From NCBI RefSeq assembly GCF_900119085.1, contig NZ_FPIQ01000002.1, positions 1 through 64,000 of the forward strand: a stretch of 64,000 nucleotides of DNA. Reading direction: 5' to 3'. This DNA comes from Nitrosovibrio sp. Nv17. Its GTDB lineage: Bacteria > Pseudomonadota > Gammaproteobacteria > Burkholderiales > Nitrosomonadaceae. This document shows positions 1 through 8,263 of the stretch, in pieces (the first letter of the stretch is position 1; each line of letters opens with the position of its first letter). The notes under the pieces are model-generated. The model was not told the origin of the DNA. It searched no databases and was given only the letters and a program-made list of their open reading frames with translations. The position numbers and the translations under genes were made by a program.

Positions 1-785
1 GCCTTCTGCTGCGATACCCACTGCGCGTACTTCCCGGGCTCCACCGCCTCCACCACGATCGGCATGAACCCATGCTCCTTCCCGCACAGCTCCGCGCATT
101 GCCCCCGGTACGTCCCGGGCTTGTCGATCGTGAACCATGCATCCCGGATGTAACCCGGAATCGCATCCTGCTTCACCCCCAGCGTCGGAACCCACCACGC
201 GTGGATCACGTCATTGGCCGTCAGCAAAATCCGCACCTTCTTCCCCACCGGCACCACCATCGGGTTGTCAACCTCCAGCAGATAGTGCTCCCCCTTCGAC
301 TCCCGGTTCTCCTGCTGTGCCCGCGGCGTCGACAGCTCGCTCAGGAAACTGATCCCCTCGCCTTCCCCCGTCAGGTAGTCGTACCCCCACTTCCACTGGT
401 ACCCCGTCACCTTCACCGTGATGTCCGGGTTCGACGTGTCCTTCATCGCAATCACCGTCTGCGTCGCCGGGTACGCCATCCCGATCAGTATGAAGAACGG
501 TATCGTCGTCCAGATGATCTCCACCGTCGTGCTGTGGTGAAAGTTCGCCGCCTTGTACCCCGCATCCTTACGGTGCTTCAGCACCGAGTAGAACATCGTC
601 CCGAACACCCCGATGAAGATCGCCAGGCATATCCACAGCGCCAGCGTGTGCTGGTCGTATATCTGCTGCGCTATCACCGTCTGCGGCGCCGGAAGATTCA
701 ACTGGTAGGGATCCGCCGCCGCCATACCAAGCCCGGAATACGTCCCATACGTCAGAGCACACGATAGCGCTGCCAGTCTGTTCAT
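1..785 (-). CDS. coxB: Cytochrome c oxidase subunit II (3' end outside window)
   Basis: Subunit II of an aa3-type terminal oxidase. It takes electrons from cytochrome c through the binuclear CuA centre and passes them to subunit I in the inner membrane. The visible 261 residues start at the ATG at 785. They show a signal-like N-terminus, two membrane segments (about 46-68 and 90-112), and the periplasmic cupredoxin domain. All CuA ligands are present: H195, C230, E232, C234, H238 and M241. The C-terminus runs off the window, so the length and a possible fused cytochrome c domain are unknown. Codon use is very odd: every Thr codon seen is ACG and nearly all Gly codons are GGG, unlike the other genes here, which prefer C-ending codons. 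This keeps a long antisense frame open, which I treat as a by-product. Confidence 0.95.
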   Translation of the reverse strand, partial: MNRLAALSCALTYGTYSGLGMAAADPYQLNLPAPQTVIAQQIYDQHTLALWICLAIFIGVFGTMFYSVLKHRKDAGYKAANFHHSTTVEIIWTTIPFFILIGMAYPATQTVIAMKDTSNPDITVKVTGYQWKWGYDYLTGEGEGISFLSELSTPRAQQENRESKGEHYLLEVDNPMVVPVGKKVRILLTANDVIHAWWVPTLGVKQDAIPGYIRDAWFTIDKPGTYRGQCAELCGKEHGFMPIVVEAVEPGKYAQWVSQQK

Positions 786-1135
786 TGCTCCCGCTCTCGT
801 CCATCGCCGCCCCCGTGCCGCGGCGGATATGAAGACAATCGGATTCTCTTATCCTGTTTCCAAGCCCGCCGGCCGATCCGGTATCCGCAAGGCATGGGAT
901 TCGCAGAAATTCGTTGCATCGTATGACGTGCCGGCCGTGGAAACATTGACGGTCGTCAACTTTGATGTGATTTCAGCTTCCGCGGGGCGATACGAGGAGG
1001 GCGCAGGATGTGCGCCGGAGGGAAATGCCTTGCCGGCTGCATGGGGCGAGCCCGGATGGAGGACTGCGTCCCGCCCGAGCCACGAGGGAGAGCGTGGCTC
1101 CTTCGGGCTATCTATGAATGGAAAGGCGGCCGAAC
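786..1135. other. Intergenic, no gene seen
   Basis: About 350 bases between the start of coxB and the stop of the DUF457 gene. I see no convincing gene. The short plus-strand frame beginning near 829 has no family resemblance and runs into the antisense of the next gene. The coxB promoter should lie in the first part of this stretch, but I could not pick clear -10/-35 boxes. Confidence 0.5.
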
Positions 1136-2245
1136 CTAGGGGGTTGGAGGATGGGATTTTTCATCCACTGCATCCATTCCGATGAATGCACGCAGGGTGT
1201 CGATCCCAAAGGTTTCCGTCATCCGCTGCGCATGCCAGAGACCGGTGGCATCCTCACGGCAGACCCCGTACCCGAGAGAAGGCGGCAGTGCGGGCAGGAT
1301 GAAGCGCAGATCGAGGAACCAGGCGCACGTGCCGGTAGTGGTGGATTCGACCCGGTCGAGGAAGGGCAGCAGGGCAAAGTCCCGGTAGCGGGAGAATACC
1401 GTCTGCCCCCAGGCCTCACGCGCCCATGCCGCCTGCCCAATGTCGGCGCCGAACTTCCGGTAGTGCGCCCATGCTGCTCCCTGGATCGGCCGGTAGTGCG
1501 CAGCGGGCCCCGTCCCATGCCCCGCTTCGGGAGCGTCCCGATCCCGTTCCCGCCCCAGGTCGACGGACGCGACGTGATATTCCTCCTCATGCACGACGAC
1601 GATCCTCCAGTAGAAGGGCGACAGGGGCTGGGGAAACGCGTATGTCCTCGTTTTCGCCCGAGCCGGAAGGCGGCTCGCGGCATAGGCCTCACCGGCCTCG
1701 ACGGCTCGCGAATGCAGCACGCCCTGAAAACCCACGTAGCATCCAAGTGCCGCCAGCGCGACGATGGCGGGAAATCTCGATGGCGGTCTTGCCGCGGAGG
1801 CGAGCAGCCCGGCCGCGATGATGGCGGAAAAGTACAGATCGATGATGAATGTGAAGGGCAGGGAAAACCGATGATGGGAAAAAGGGGCCAGCACCATCGT
1901 GCCGTACGCGGTGAAGATGTCCCCCGCGATATGGATGGCGATTCCCAGCGCTGCGGTGCCGTAGAATGCCCGCCATCCGTAGCGGCGCCGCCAGAAGCGG
2001 GAGAGAATCCAGGCCAGGAGCCATGCCCAGAAGGGCAGCAGGAGAATGGAGTGGGTTACGCCGCGATGCAGATCGAGGTAGGGCAGTGCGCCGAATATGC
2101 GCAGCACGATGTCGCTGTCCGGAAATGCCGCCGCCAGGAATCCCGCCTGCATCCGCGTACGCAGTGCCAGCCCGCCGGGTGCTTCCGCCGGGGCCGTCGC
2201 GCGCGCCAGCAGGGCTCCGCTCAGTGCATGGGTCAGGGTGTCCAT
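1136..2245 (-). CDS. DUF457 / YdjM-type membrane-bound metal-dependent hydrolase
   Basis: A 369-residue polytopic inner-membrane protein of the YdjM/YbcI family, annotated as putative metal-dependent hydrolases. The N-terminus MDTLTHALSG, the motif FPDSD near residue 43 and LHRGVTHS near 60 are the His/Asp-rich signature of the family, followed by a second HIAGD motif near 105. Several hydrophobic segments lie between and after these motifs. The C-terminal half is soluble and matches the long-form subfamily. The substrate is unknown; some E. coli relatives are SOS-regulated, but I see no LexA box here. It stands alone on the minus strand, downstream of the TetR-like gene, with a gap of about 60 bases between them. 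Confidence 0.85.
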   Translation of the reverse strand: MDTLTHALSGALLARATAPAEAPGGLALRTRMQAGFLAAAFPDSDIVLRIFGALPYLDLHRGVTHSILLLPFWAWLLAWILSRFWRRRYGWRAFYGTAALGIAIHIAGDIFTAYGTMVLAPFSHHRFSLPFTFIIDLYFSAIIAAGLLASAARPPSRFPAIVALAALGCYVGFQGVLHSRAVEAGEAYAASRLPARAKTRTYAFPQPLSPFYWRIVVVHEEEYHVASVDLGRERDRDAPEAGHGTGPAAHYRPIQGAAWAHYRKFGADIGQAAWAREAWGQTVFSRYRDFALLPFLDRVESTTTGTCAWFLDLRFILPALPPSLGYGVCREDATGLWHAQRMTETFGIDTLRAFIGMDAVDEKSHPPTP

Positions 2246-2308
2246 GACATAGCACTCTCGATTCGATGGAAGGAAGATGCAGGATGAAGAATTTGCCAGG
2301 GCGCGGGA

Positions 2309-2917
2309 TCAGGCGCTTTCCGTGCCCTTCTCCGGACCAGGGTCGCCTCGCCCGTACATCAGGCGGTTCAGGTCTCCGGCTCCGGCAAGGCACCTCTCGA
2401 GGAATCGGCCAGTACTTGCCGAACCGGCCGATTCGTCCCGCATCCAATGGAGGAACGTCGCCAGGTAAATGGCCGTCAGGCCGGTTTCCTCCAGTGCGCG
2501 CCGCAGGTGGACGGCATCCCGCTCTGCGGCCTCCCGCATCCACTGGACGGTACGGCTGACGCGCAGCAGACCGGGGATCTGGACGTGAAGGTGTCCCGGT
2601 TCGAGCTTTCCATGGATCATCTCGCGAGTCGTCCTGCGATAGGGGTGCAGCGCACCCAGCCAGGCCATGATCAGGCGATGCAGGCGTCGGGCCGGCGCCA
2701 GCTGCGAAAATCCCGGCGTCTGCGCAGCCTTGAGCATGGCGCCGTCGGCGCGCTCGAACCAGGCGTCGACGATGTCTTCCTTCTCCCGGAAGCAGGCACG
2801 CACCTCATCCAGCGTGATGTCCAGCGAGGCCGCCACGTCGTGCAATCGCACGGCTTCCCACGATTTCTGCTCGCCGAGGCCGAGCGCGGCATCGACTATC
2901 CGATCAGCCGTCGTCAT
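2309..2917 (-). CDS. TetR-family transcriptional regulator
   Basis: A 202-residue protein with an N-terminal TetR helix-turn-helix (about residues 3-50: TADRIVDAALGLGEQ, then VRLHDVAASLDI and ACFREKEDIVDAWFERAD). A helical C-terminal domain resembles the COQ9/TetR C-terminal type. The open frame extends further upstream, but I chose the ATG at 2917 because a good ribosome site (AGGAGA) lies just ahead and the HTH begins immediately after it. The ligand is unknown. The DUF457 gene downstream on the same strand could be cotranscribed with it. The 410-base region upstream probably carries its promoter. Confidence 0.8.
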   Translation of the reverse strand: MTTADRIVDAALGLGEQKSWEAVRLHDVAASLDITLDEVRACFREKEDIVDAWFERADGAMLKAAQTPGFSQLAPARRLHRLIMAWLGALHPYRRTTREMIHGKLEPGHLHVQIPGLLRVSRTVQWMREAAERDAVHLRRALEETGLTAIYLATFLHWMRDESAGSASTGRFLERCLAGAGDLNRLMYGRGDPGPEKGTESA

Positions 2918-3327
2918 GCTTGCTCTCCTGTATGGCCGCCGGCGTCGCGAGATTGACGCGGCTGTGCCGCACGACCGCTTCCTTGAAAGTCTAAAGAACA
3001 TTTCTGGAGTTATCAATACACCGCAACCGTGATTCTTCGAAGCTCCGCACCGAGGTCCGCGCAGGCCTGATTGCAGCTGCAGCGGGTCCGGGTCCCCGAG
3101 GAGCCGCCGCTCTTGCGGCCCCCTGCGACGGCGCTTGCGGGAATCCGCCGTTGCGGGCAGAATCGAATCCTGGAAAACCGCCCGGATCTGGCCAGACCGC
3201 AGGCTTTGCTCATGCGGTATCCGGGAGTCGAACCTTCTACCATCCAGGCGAACCGTAGCCATGAATTCAGGTACCGGCAGCAGGCGCACGGCGAGATACC
3301 GCCTCTGTACAGAAGCGGAGCGGGATC
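2918..3327. other. Intergenic between divergent genes, nothing recognised
   Basis: About 410 bases separating the TetR-like gene from the PH-domain gene. Long overlapping frames exist on both strands but none looks like a protein. A stretch near 3220-3245 resembles a tRNA T-arm on the minus strand, but its stem does not pair. Divergent promoters are expected here; none is clear enough to mark. Confidence 0.4.
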
Positions 3328-3849
3328 GTGGCTGACGCGATCATCTATCGCTCCAGGATCGATGCCTGGATCGCCATCGCGCTGGGCCTGGGTGCGGCGC
3401 TGCCGCTGGTAGTGGTTTTCCCGGCGGCGCTCGACGCCTCCGGTCCCGCGGCCCTGATCGCGTTTTCCACAGCCGTCCTGCCGGCAGTCCTGCTGGGCTG
3501 GCTCATCCGGGGACTCGGCTACACGCTCACGCGGAAAGAGCTGCGGGTTCGCTGCGGCCCGTTCTTCTGGATCGTGCCGCTGGAGACAATCCATGCGGTC
3601 GTGCCGACACGCAGTCCGCTGTCGAGCCCGGCGCTGTCGCTCGACCGGCTCCGCATCGACTACGGGCATGGAAACGCCCTCATGATTTCGCCACGGGATA
3701 AGGAGGATTTCCTGCGGGAACTCGGGGCGCGCCGTGGGGCGATTGCCCGGTACGAGGCCGCAGCGTACGACCCTGGCCGCCAGGGCCCTCCTGTGCGCAG
3801 GTATGAAACACACAAACGCCGCGATAGCTGGGACGGCACCCGTGCCTGA
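3328..3849 (+). CDS. Two-TM protein with bacterial PH domain
   Basis: A 173-residue protein starting at a GTG preceded by a purine-rich site (GGAGCGGG). Two hydrophobic segments (about 14-32 and 40-60) are followed by a short bacterial PH-like domain (about 65-135). The part reading GLGYTLTRKELRVRCGPFFWIVPLETIHAV has the layout of the YdbT/YyaB-type bPH families, and a second strand reads LRIDYGHGNALMISPRDKEDFLREL. Such proteins are membrane-attached and of unknown function. Its 3' end overlaps the start of the VOC gene, so the two are probably translationally coupled in a three-gene unit with the acetyltransferase. Confidence 0.75.
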   Translation: MADAIIYRSRIDAWIAIALGLGAALPLVVVFPAALDASGPAALIAFSTAVLPAVLLGWLIRGLGYTLTRKELRVRCGPFFWIVPLETIHAVVPTRSPLSSPALSLDRLRIDYGHGNALMISPRDKEDFLRELGARRGAIARYEAAAYDPGRQGPPVRRYETHKRRDSWDGTRA

Positions 3850-4228
3850 TCCAGCACGCGCCGGCGCGCTCATCTATGCCAGGAACCTGGAATGCCTGTC
3901 GGCCTTCTACCAGACCCTCCTGGGCATGAACGTGCTGTACAGGGACGCGGACCACCACCTGCTCGGGTCCCCCGATGCGCAGCTGATCATCCATGCCATC
4001 CCGGCCCGCATTGCCGATACCTTCGAGATCACGGTCCCGCCCATGCTCCGCGAGGAGCAGGCGATCAAGCTGTTCTTCACCGTCTCCGACCTGGATGCCG
4101 CGCAGGCCACGGCACAGGCGCTCGGAGGCGGGGTGTGTGCCTCCGTACAGGAAGAGCCCGGTTTCAGGGCCTGCAACGCATTCGATCCCGAGGGCAACAT
4201 CCTGCGCCTGAGAATGCAGGTACCTTGA
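3803..4228 (+). CDS. VOC / glyoxalase-bleomycin-resistance family protein
   Basis: A 141-residue vicinal-oxygen-chelate protein. The fold signature is visible as ALIYARNLECLSAFYQTLLGMNVLYRD near the N-terminus and FRACNAFDPEGNILRLR near the C-terminus, where a metal-ligand glutamate is usual (FDPEGN). Members bind a divalent metal and act as lyases, dioxygenases or antibiotic-binding proteins; the substrate cannot be told. I chose the ATG at 3803, which overlaps the previous gene by 47 bases; an upstream in-frame start at 3734 would add an unlikely Arg-rich leader. The GNAT gene follows after 14 bases. Confidence 0.75.
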   Translation: MKHTNAAIAGTAPVPDPARAGALIYARNLECLSAFYQTLLGMNVLYRDADHHLLGSPDAQLIIHAIPARIADTFEITVPPMLREEQAIKLFFTVSDLDAAQATAQALGGGVCASVQEEPGFRACNAFDPEGNILRLRMQVP

Positions 4229-4242
4229 GTTCAGCCGGCGGC

Positions 4243-4737
4243 ATGGACATTCGCGAGCTCGGACAGCACGAGCAGAAAGCCTATCGGGCGCTGTGGCTGC
4301 TCGGCATCACCCGGCATCCCGCCTTTTTCCGTATCTCTCCGGAGGACGATGCGACCACAGGCATCCCGACCCGGTTCGAACCGGACAGCTTCACCCTGGG
4401 TGCGTTTTCGGGATCCAGCCTGATGGGCATCGTGAGCCTCGAGCGTGACTCGCATGCCAAGCTTCGCCACAAGGCCCTGGTCTTCCGCATGTTCGTCCAT
4501 CCCGAAGCGGCGGGCAGGGGCATCGGCCGAGCCTTGCTGGAGCGTCTCATTTCGTCGGCAAATGGCATCGACAGTCTGCGCTATCTCTACCTGACCGTGC
4601 TGACCTCGAACACCCGTGCCATCCGCCTGTATTCGTCCCTGGGATTCCATACGTTTGCGCACGAACCGGGCAGCGTCCTGATCGGCGATTGCTATGTCGA
4701 CGAATTCCAGATGGCGTGCCGGCTGACCAGGGCGTGA
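4243..4737 (+). CDS. GNAT-family N-acetyltransferase
   Basis: A 164-residue Gcn5-related acetyltransferase, transferring acetyl from acetyl-CoA to an unknown acceptor. The acetyl-CoA-binding motif A is clear: VFRMFVHPEAAGRGIGRALLERLI (R/Q-x-x-G-x-G/A pattern at AAGRGIG). Motif B follows: LYLTVLTSNTRAIRLYSSLGFHTF. The start is taken at the ATG at 4243. A TTG at 4225, overlapping the stop of the VOC gene, is possible and would add six residues. Last gene of the apparent PH-VOC-GNAT unit. Confidence 0.85.
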   Translation: MDIRELGQHEQKAYRALWLLGITRHPAFFRISPEDDATTGIPTRFEPDSFTLGAFSGSSLMGIVSLERDSHAKLRHKALVFRMFVHPEAAGRGIGRALLERLISSANGIDSLRYLYLTVLTSNTRAIRLYSSLGFHTFAHEPGSVLIGDCYVDEFQMACRLTRA

Positions 4738-4862
4738 CTTTGCCAGTGGTATCATCCGGATCAGACATGTGGAACCATCGGGATTTGTCGGGAATTCTGA
4801 GATGATCCTCATGGCAACGGACATTTTCCGGTTGTCGTGCACCAGATGATCGAAGAGCCAGA

Positions 4863-6425
4863 ATGTTATTACGCAATCATCCGAGCTTTTCTCCGCGACC
4901 TGGACGGACTGCCCTGTTCCAGCTGGTGTCCAGGGCATTGAGGTCATTTGATTTGTGCGGACGGCAGCAGGCCGGTGTCCGCCACCTGGGTTCCCGCAGA
5001 AATTTCCTGCACTCGGTCGCCGCACTCGCTGCGGCCTATGCAGCACCGATACCGACCCATGCAAGAGAGATGGAGCCGCGCATCGTCGTGGTCGGGGCCG
5101 GCATCGCCGGGCTCAATGCGGCTTGCGTACTGCGGCAGGCCGGATTCCGTGCCACGGTATACGAGGCTTCGCAGCGAACCGGGGGACGGATAAGGACATC
5201 CCATGACGATATCGCTCCCGGCCTCGTCACCGAGCTGGGGGGGGAGTTCATCGATTCGACGCACCTTGACATGCTCGCGCTGGCCAGCGCATTCAGGCTG
5301 CCGCTGCTCGATGCCGGAAGCGGAAGCGAGCGGGATCTGAAAACCAGATTCTTCTTTGGCGGGCATGGCTATAGCGAGGGGCAGGTGATCGCCGAATTCA
5401 AGCCGCTTGCCGTCCGGATTGCCGCGGATGCGGCCCGCCTTTCCCCCGAGGTCACCGCAAGGGCGCATAGCCGCATCGATGCACAATTCGATGCGATTTC
5501 CGTCTCGGAATACCTGCATCGGATCGGTGCCACGGGCTGGATCGTGGACTTGATCGATGTTGCCTACACGACGGAATACGGTCTCGACGCGAGCGAACTC
5601 TCCAGCATCAACCTGCTGTCCATGATCGGTACCGCCACGGACGATGGGTTCAAGGTCTTCGGTGAGAGCGACCAGCGCTTCAAGATCCAGGGGGGCACCC
5701 AACGCATGACCGACGAGCTTCTGGTTCGCGTCGGCCAGGATGTCCGGCTCGACCATCGATTGGTTTCGGTGCGATCAAAGGGAAGAGGATTCCAGCTCGT
5801 TTTCACCACGACCGGGGGCACGATTCCCGTCGAGGCGGACTGGGTGATCCTGGCGATACCCTTCACGCTGCTGCGCCAGGTCGAACTCGTGGATGGGGTG
5901 CCGCCCGTTACGCGGGATGCGATTCAACATCTCGGTTATGGCACCAACGCAAAGATCATCCTGGGTGTAGGCCGCCGGGTGTGGCGGGAGCATGGATACA
6001 GCGGCGAATGCTACTCCGACGAGGAATTCCAGACGGGATGGGATGCCAGCCGGCTGCAGGCGGGGTCTATCGGTGCCTACACCTGCTATCTGGGCGGCAG
6101 GGCCGGCATGGAGATCGGCGCCGGCACGGTGGAAGAACGCACCCGTGGCGTGCTGCCTGCCCTCGATCGGGCATTTCCCGGATTGGCGAACGCCCATACC
6201 GGCACCAGCATACGCATTCACTGGCCTTCGGAGCCCTTTTCATTGGGTGCATATTCCTGCTTTCGGCCGGGCCAGTGGACGCAATTCAACGGCGAGATCG
6301 GACGAAGGGCGGGCAACCTGCTGTTCGCAGGGGAGCACTGCAGCACCGGATTCCAGGGATATATGAACGGTGCCGCCGAAACCGGCCGCCTGGCCGCCCA
6401 GACCATCATCGAAGCGCTGCGTTGA
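4863..6425 (+). CDS. FAD-dependent amine oxidase with Tat-like signal
   Basis: A 520-residue flavin monoamine oxidase. The Rossmann FAD motif RIVVVGAGIAGLNAACVLR (residues about 73-91) is followed by the ribityl-binding acidic residue in VYEAS and by GGRIRT. The C-terminal FAD motif LLFAGEHCSTGFQGYMNGAAETG is typical of the family. Before the FAD domain is a Tat-like signal, GSRRNFLHSVAALAAAYA (about 43-60), so the enzyme is probably exported folded to the periplasm. It should oxidise primary amines with release of hydrogen peroxide; the substrate is unknown. The first 40 residues before the twin arginine are unusually long, so the real start may be downstream. No partner gene is evident. Confidence 0.85.
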   Translation: MLLRNHPSFSPRPGRTALFQLVSRALRSFDLCGRQQAGVRHLGSRRNFLHSVAALAAAYAAPIPTHAREMEPRIVVVGAGIAGLNAACVLRQAGFRATVYEASQRTGGRIRTSHDDIAPGLVTELGGEFIDSTHLDMLALASAFRLPLLDAGSGSERDLKTRFFFGGHGYSEGQVIAEFKPLAVRIAADAARLSPEVTARAHSRIDAQFDAISVSEYLHRIGATGWIVDLIDVAYTTEYGLDASELSSINLLSMIGTATDDGFKVFGESDQRFKIQGGTQRMTDELLVRVGQDVRLDHRLVSVRSKGRGFQLVFTTTGGTIPVEADWVILAIPFTLLRQVELVDGVPPVTRDAIQHLGYGTNAKIILGVGRRVWREHGYSGECYSDEEFQTGWDASRLQAGSIGAYTCYLGGRAGMEIGAGTVEERTRGVLPALDRAFPGLANAHTGTSIRIHWPSEPFSLGAYSCFRPGQWTQFNGEIGRRAGNLLFAGEHCSTGFQGYMNGAAETGRLAAQTIIEALR

Positions 6426-6459
6426 ACCGGGGCATGAACAGGGCATCCACCGATGCCGT

Positions 6460-8175
6460 TCAGCCGCTGGATTTCCGTCTTCGCCGGAACAGGTTCAGGC
6501 CCCAGAGAGAAACGCTCAGGATTACGATGCTTACGAAGCCTATGGCGGACCAACCGATGGCGTCTATCGACTGCGTTACGTGCGCTGCAGGATCGTCTAT
6601 GGGCTTCCACGATACCATCGGGGCCGCCTGTGCCGGGGGGATGTCCTTTTCCAATATGGCTCTGGCAGCCTGTGTCGCGGAAATGAACGCCAGCAGAGCC
6701 ACGACCAGCGCTTCCGCGGTTCCGCGGCGCAACTGCCAGATTTCCTTGATTTCCTCATGCAGTTCCAGCAGCCGGGATTGAACGAGCCGGTATTTCTCGA
6801 TGGAGCCGCGCTTCTTCCTGCCCACCTCGAATAAAGTGGTTTCGGTGGGGTAGTTGAAGATCATGGGCAGATGCAGGCTGTGCAGGTACTCATAGGCGGT
6901 GTCGTGCCTGGCTTCCAGATCTCTCATCTTCAGCAGCAGGCGGAGCTGCCAATACTTGTCGAGCTTCTCTCTCAGAGCTTCTATCTGCGCTTCCGCCATC
7001 TGCACCAGTTCTTCGTTGTGGATGAGGACGGCGTGCGGGATGACCAGGTAGGGACTGACGCCCAGGGTTTGCCTACAGGTTTCGAGGGCACGATCACCTT
7101 CCGCGATGGACAGGAGGGTACAGCGGTTGAATTTCAGGAATACGCTGCCGTCCTCGAACGATGGCTCGAACGTGTCCACGATTTCCTCGAAGTCCGTTTC
7201 GTCAAAATCGAAGATGCCGATGGCGATTCCCGACAGTGCCTGCAGGGTCCTGGTGGAACGGTCATTCCGGGTCATCACTTCTCGGGTCGCCTCGTGAGGG
7301 TCTGCCCGATCCCCGCCGGTCTGTCTATTCCCAGGAATCTGTTCGGTTCGTGCCCGGATGGCGTCCCACAGAAGCTTCTTTGTATCGAAACTCTCGGAAT
7401 CGCTGGTATTTCCCAGCAGGAGCTGGATCGTGCCGCTCCTCAGTTCATACGCAAGGCATGAATTTTTTTCCTCGGTACAGGAATCGACCAGTCTTTTCAT
7501 CAGGTCGATTATGTGAAGATCCTTGTGCTGTTCACCGTCGGTGGAGTGATATTCGAATGTGATGTTCTGGGCAAGTTTTTTCTTTTCGGAATCAGGGATA
7601 TGGGTACCCTTTTTCATTTCGCGGTATGGGCCAGTATTTTCGGCGCGTCCATCGTAGAGGCTGATGAGCTTGATGATTTCATACTCGTTGAACGAGCCGT
7701 CCGGATCGTCGCTCGACGTGAAGAAGGTCAAATGCCAGATCCGTATTCCGCTGGATGGAAATTCGGTCGAGTTGAGCATGCAGGCAACGGTTCGCCTCTC
7801 TTTTTTACATGTCATTGTTATGGACCGGCCTTCGGAGCTGTACTCGTATGACGGTGGGAATATTATTTTTACTTTTGGGCTCCCATCACGCCTGGCATCC
7901 GAAGCATTGTTCTCAGCGCCGCCGGACGCGGCCGGGCGGGAAATGGCGAGTCTGTGCCGGCTGACCACGGGGGGCTCTATCTGAAACTGGTAGCTCAACA
8001 GATCGTGCTCCATTGATCTGAAAACGGGATCGGCTTCCTGTCCGCTCTTGTTTCCTTTTTCTTTCATTTCGACGAAATGGAGGCAGACGGACGCGGTGCC
8101 CAGGGACAGGACCGGGTTCTCTTCTTTTCCGGAGGATGCCGTGACCAGGCCTTCCGAGGGTGAGGAGTTTTTCAT
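6460..8175 (-). CDS. Unrecognised protein with two C-terminal TM segments
   Basis: I do not recognise this family. From the ATG at 8175 it is 571 residues; an in-frame TTG at 8235 would make it 591. The N-terminal two thirds is soluble and charged. Next come a long helical, coiled-coil-prone part (NEELVQMAEAQIEALREKLDKYWQLRLLLKMRDLEARHDTA is representative), a second helical part (QSRLLELHEEIKEIWQLRRG), and two membrane segments, AEALVVALLAFISATQA and IGWSAIGFVSIVILSVSLWG, with a basic tail. Two TM helices at the very end after long helices recall CorA-type topology, but no GMN motif is present. Base composition of the 5' half (7.4-8.2 kb) is visibly lower in GC than its neighbours, suggesting acquisition. 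Confidence 0.6.
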   Translation of the reverse strand: MKNSSPSEGLVTASSGKEENPVLSLGTASVCLHFVEMKEKGNKSGQEADPVFRSMEHDLLSYQFQIEPPVVSRHRLAISRPAASGGAENNASDARRDGSPKVKIIFPPSYEYSSEGRSITMTCKKERRTVACMLNSTEFPSSGIRIWHLTFFTSSDDPDGSFNEYEIIKLISLYDGRAENTGPYREMKKGTHIPDSEKKKLAQNITFEYHSTDGEQHKDLHIIDLMKRLVDSCTEEKNSCLAYELRSGTIQLLLGNTSDSESFDTKKLLWDAIRARTEQIPGNRQTGGDRADPHEATREVMTRNDRSTRTLQALSGIAIGIFDFDETDFEEIVDTFEPSFEDGSVFLKFNRCTLLSIAEGDRALETCRQTLGVSPYLVIPHAVLIHNEELVQMAEAQIEALREKLDKYWQLRLLLKMRDLEARHDTAYEYLHSLHLPMIFNYPTETTLFEVGRKKRGSIEKYRLVQSRLLELHEEIKEIWQLRRGTAEALVVALLAFISATQAARAILEKDIPPAQAAPMVSWKPIDDPAAHVTQSIDAIGWSAIGFVSIVILSVSLWGLNLFRRRRKSSG

Positions 8176-8263
8176 TTCGTTCGCATGATCCTGCAATATG
8201 GATATGCCGTTGCGCAGTAATTTTCCGGAAAGCAAGATAGCATGAAAAGACTCCGTCTTGAGG

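Noticed and set aside
72-767. 231-codon plus-strand open frame
   Set aside because: It is exactly antisense to coxB, and its openness follows from the G-ending codons of that gene; the translation is Arg/Pro/His-rich and matches nothing.
1118-2287. 389-codon plus-strand frame
   Set aside because: Antisense to the DUF457 gene, which has clear family motifs and membrane segments.
3190-3265. tRNA-like sequence on the minus strand (TTCGACT with GGTACC-like ends)
   Set aside because: The T-stem arms do not pair and no D-arm or anticodon stem can be drawn.
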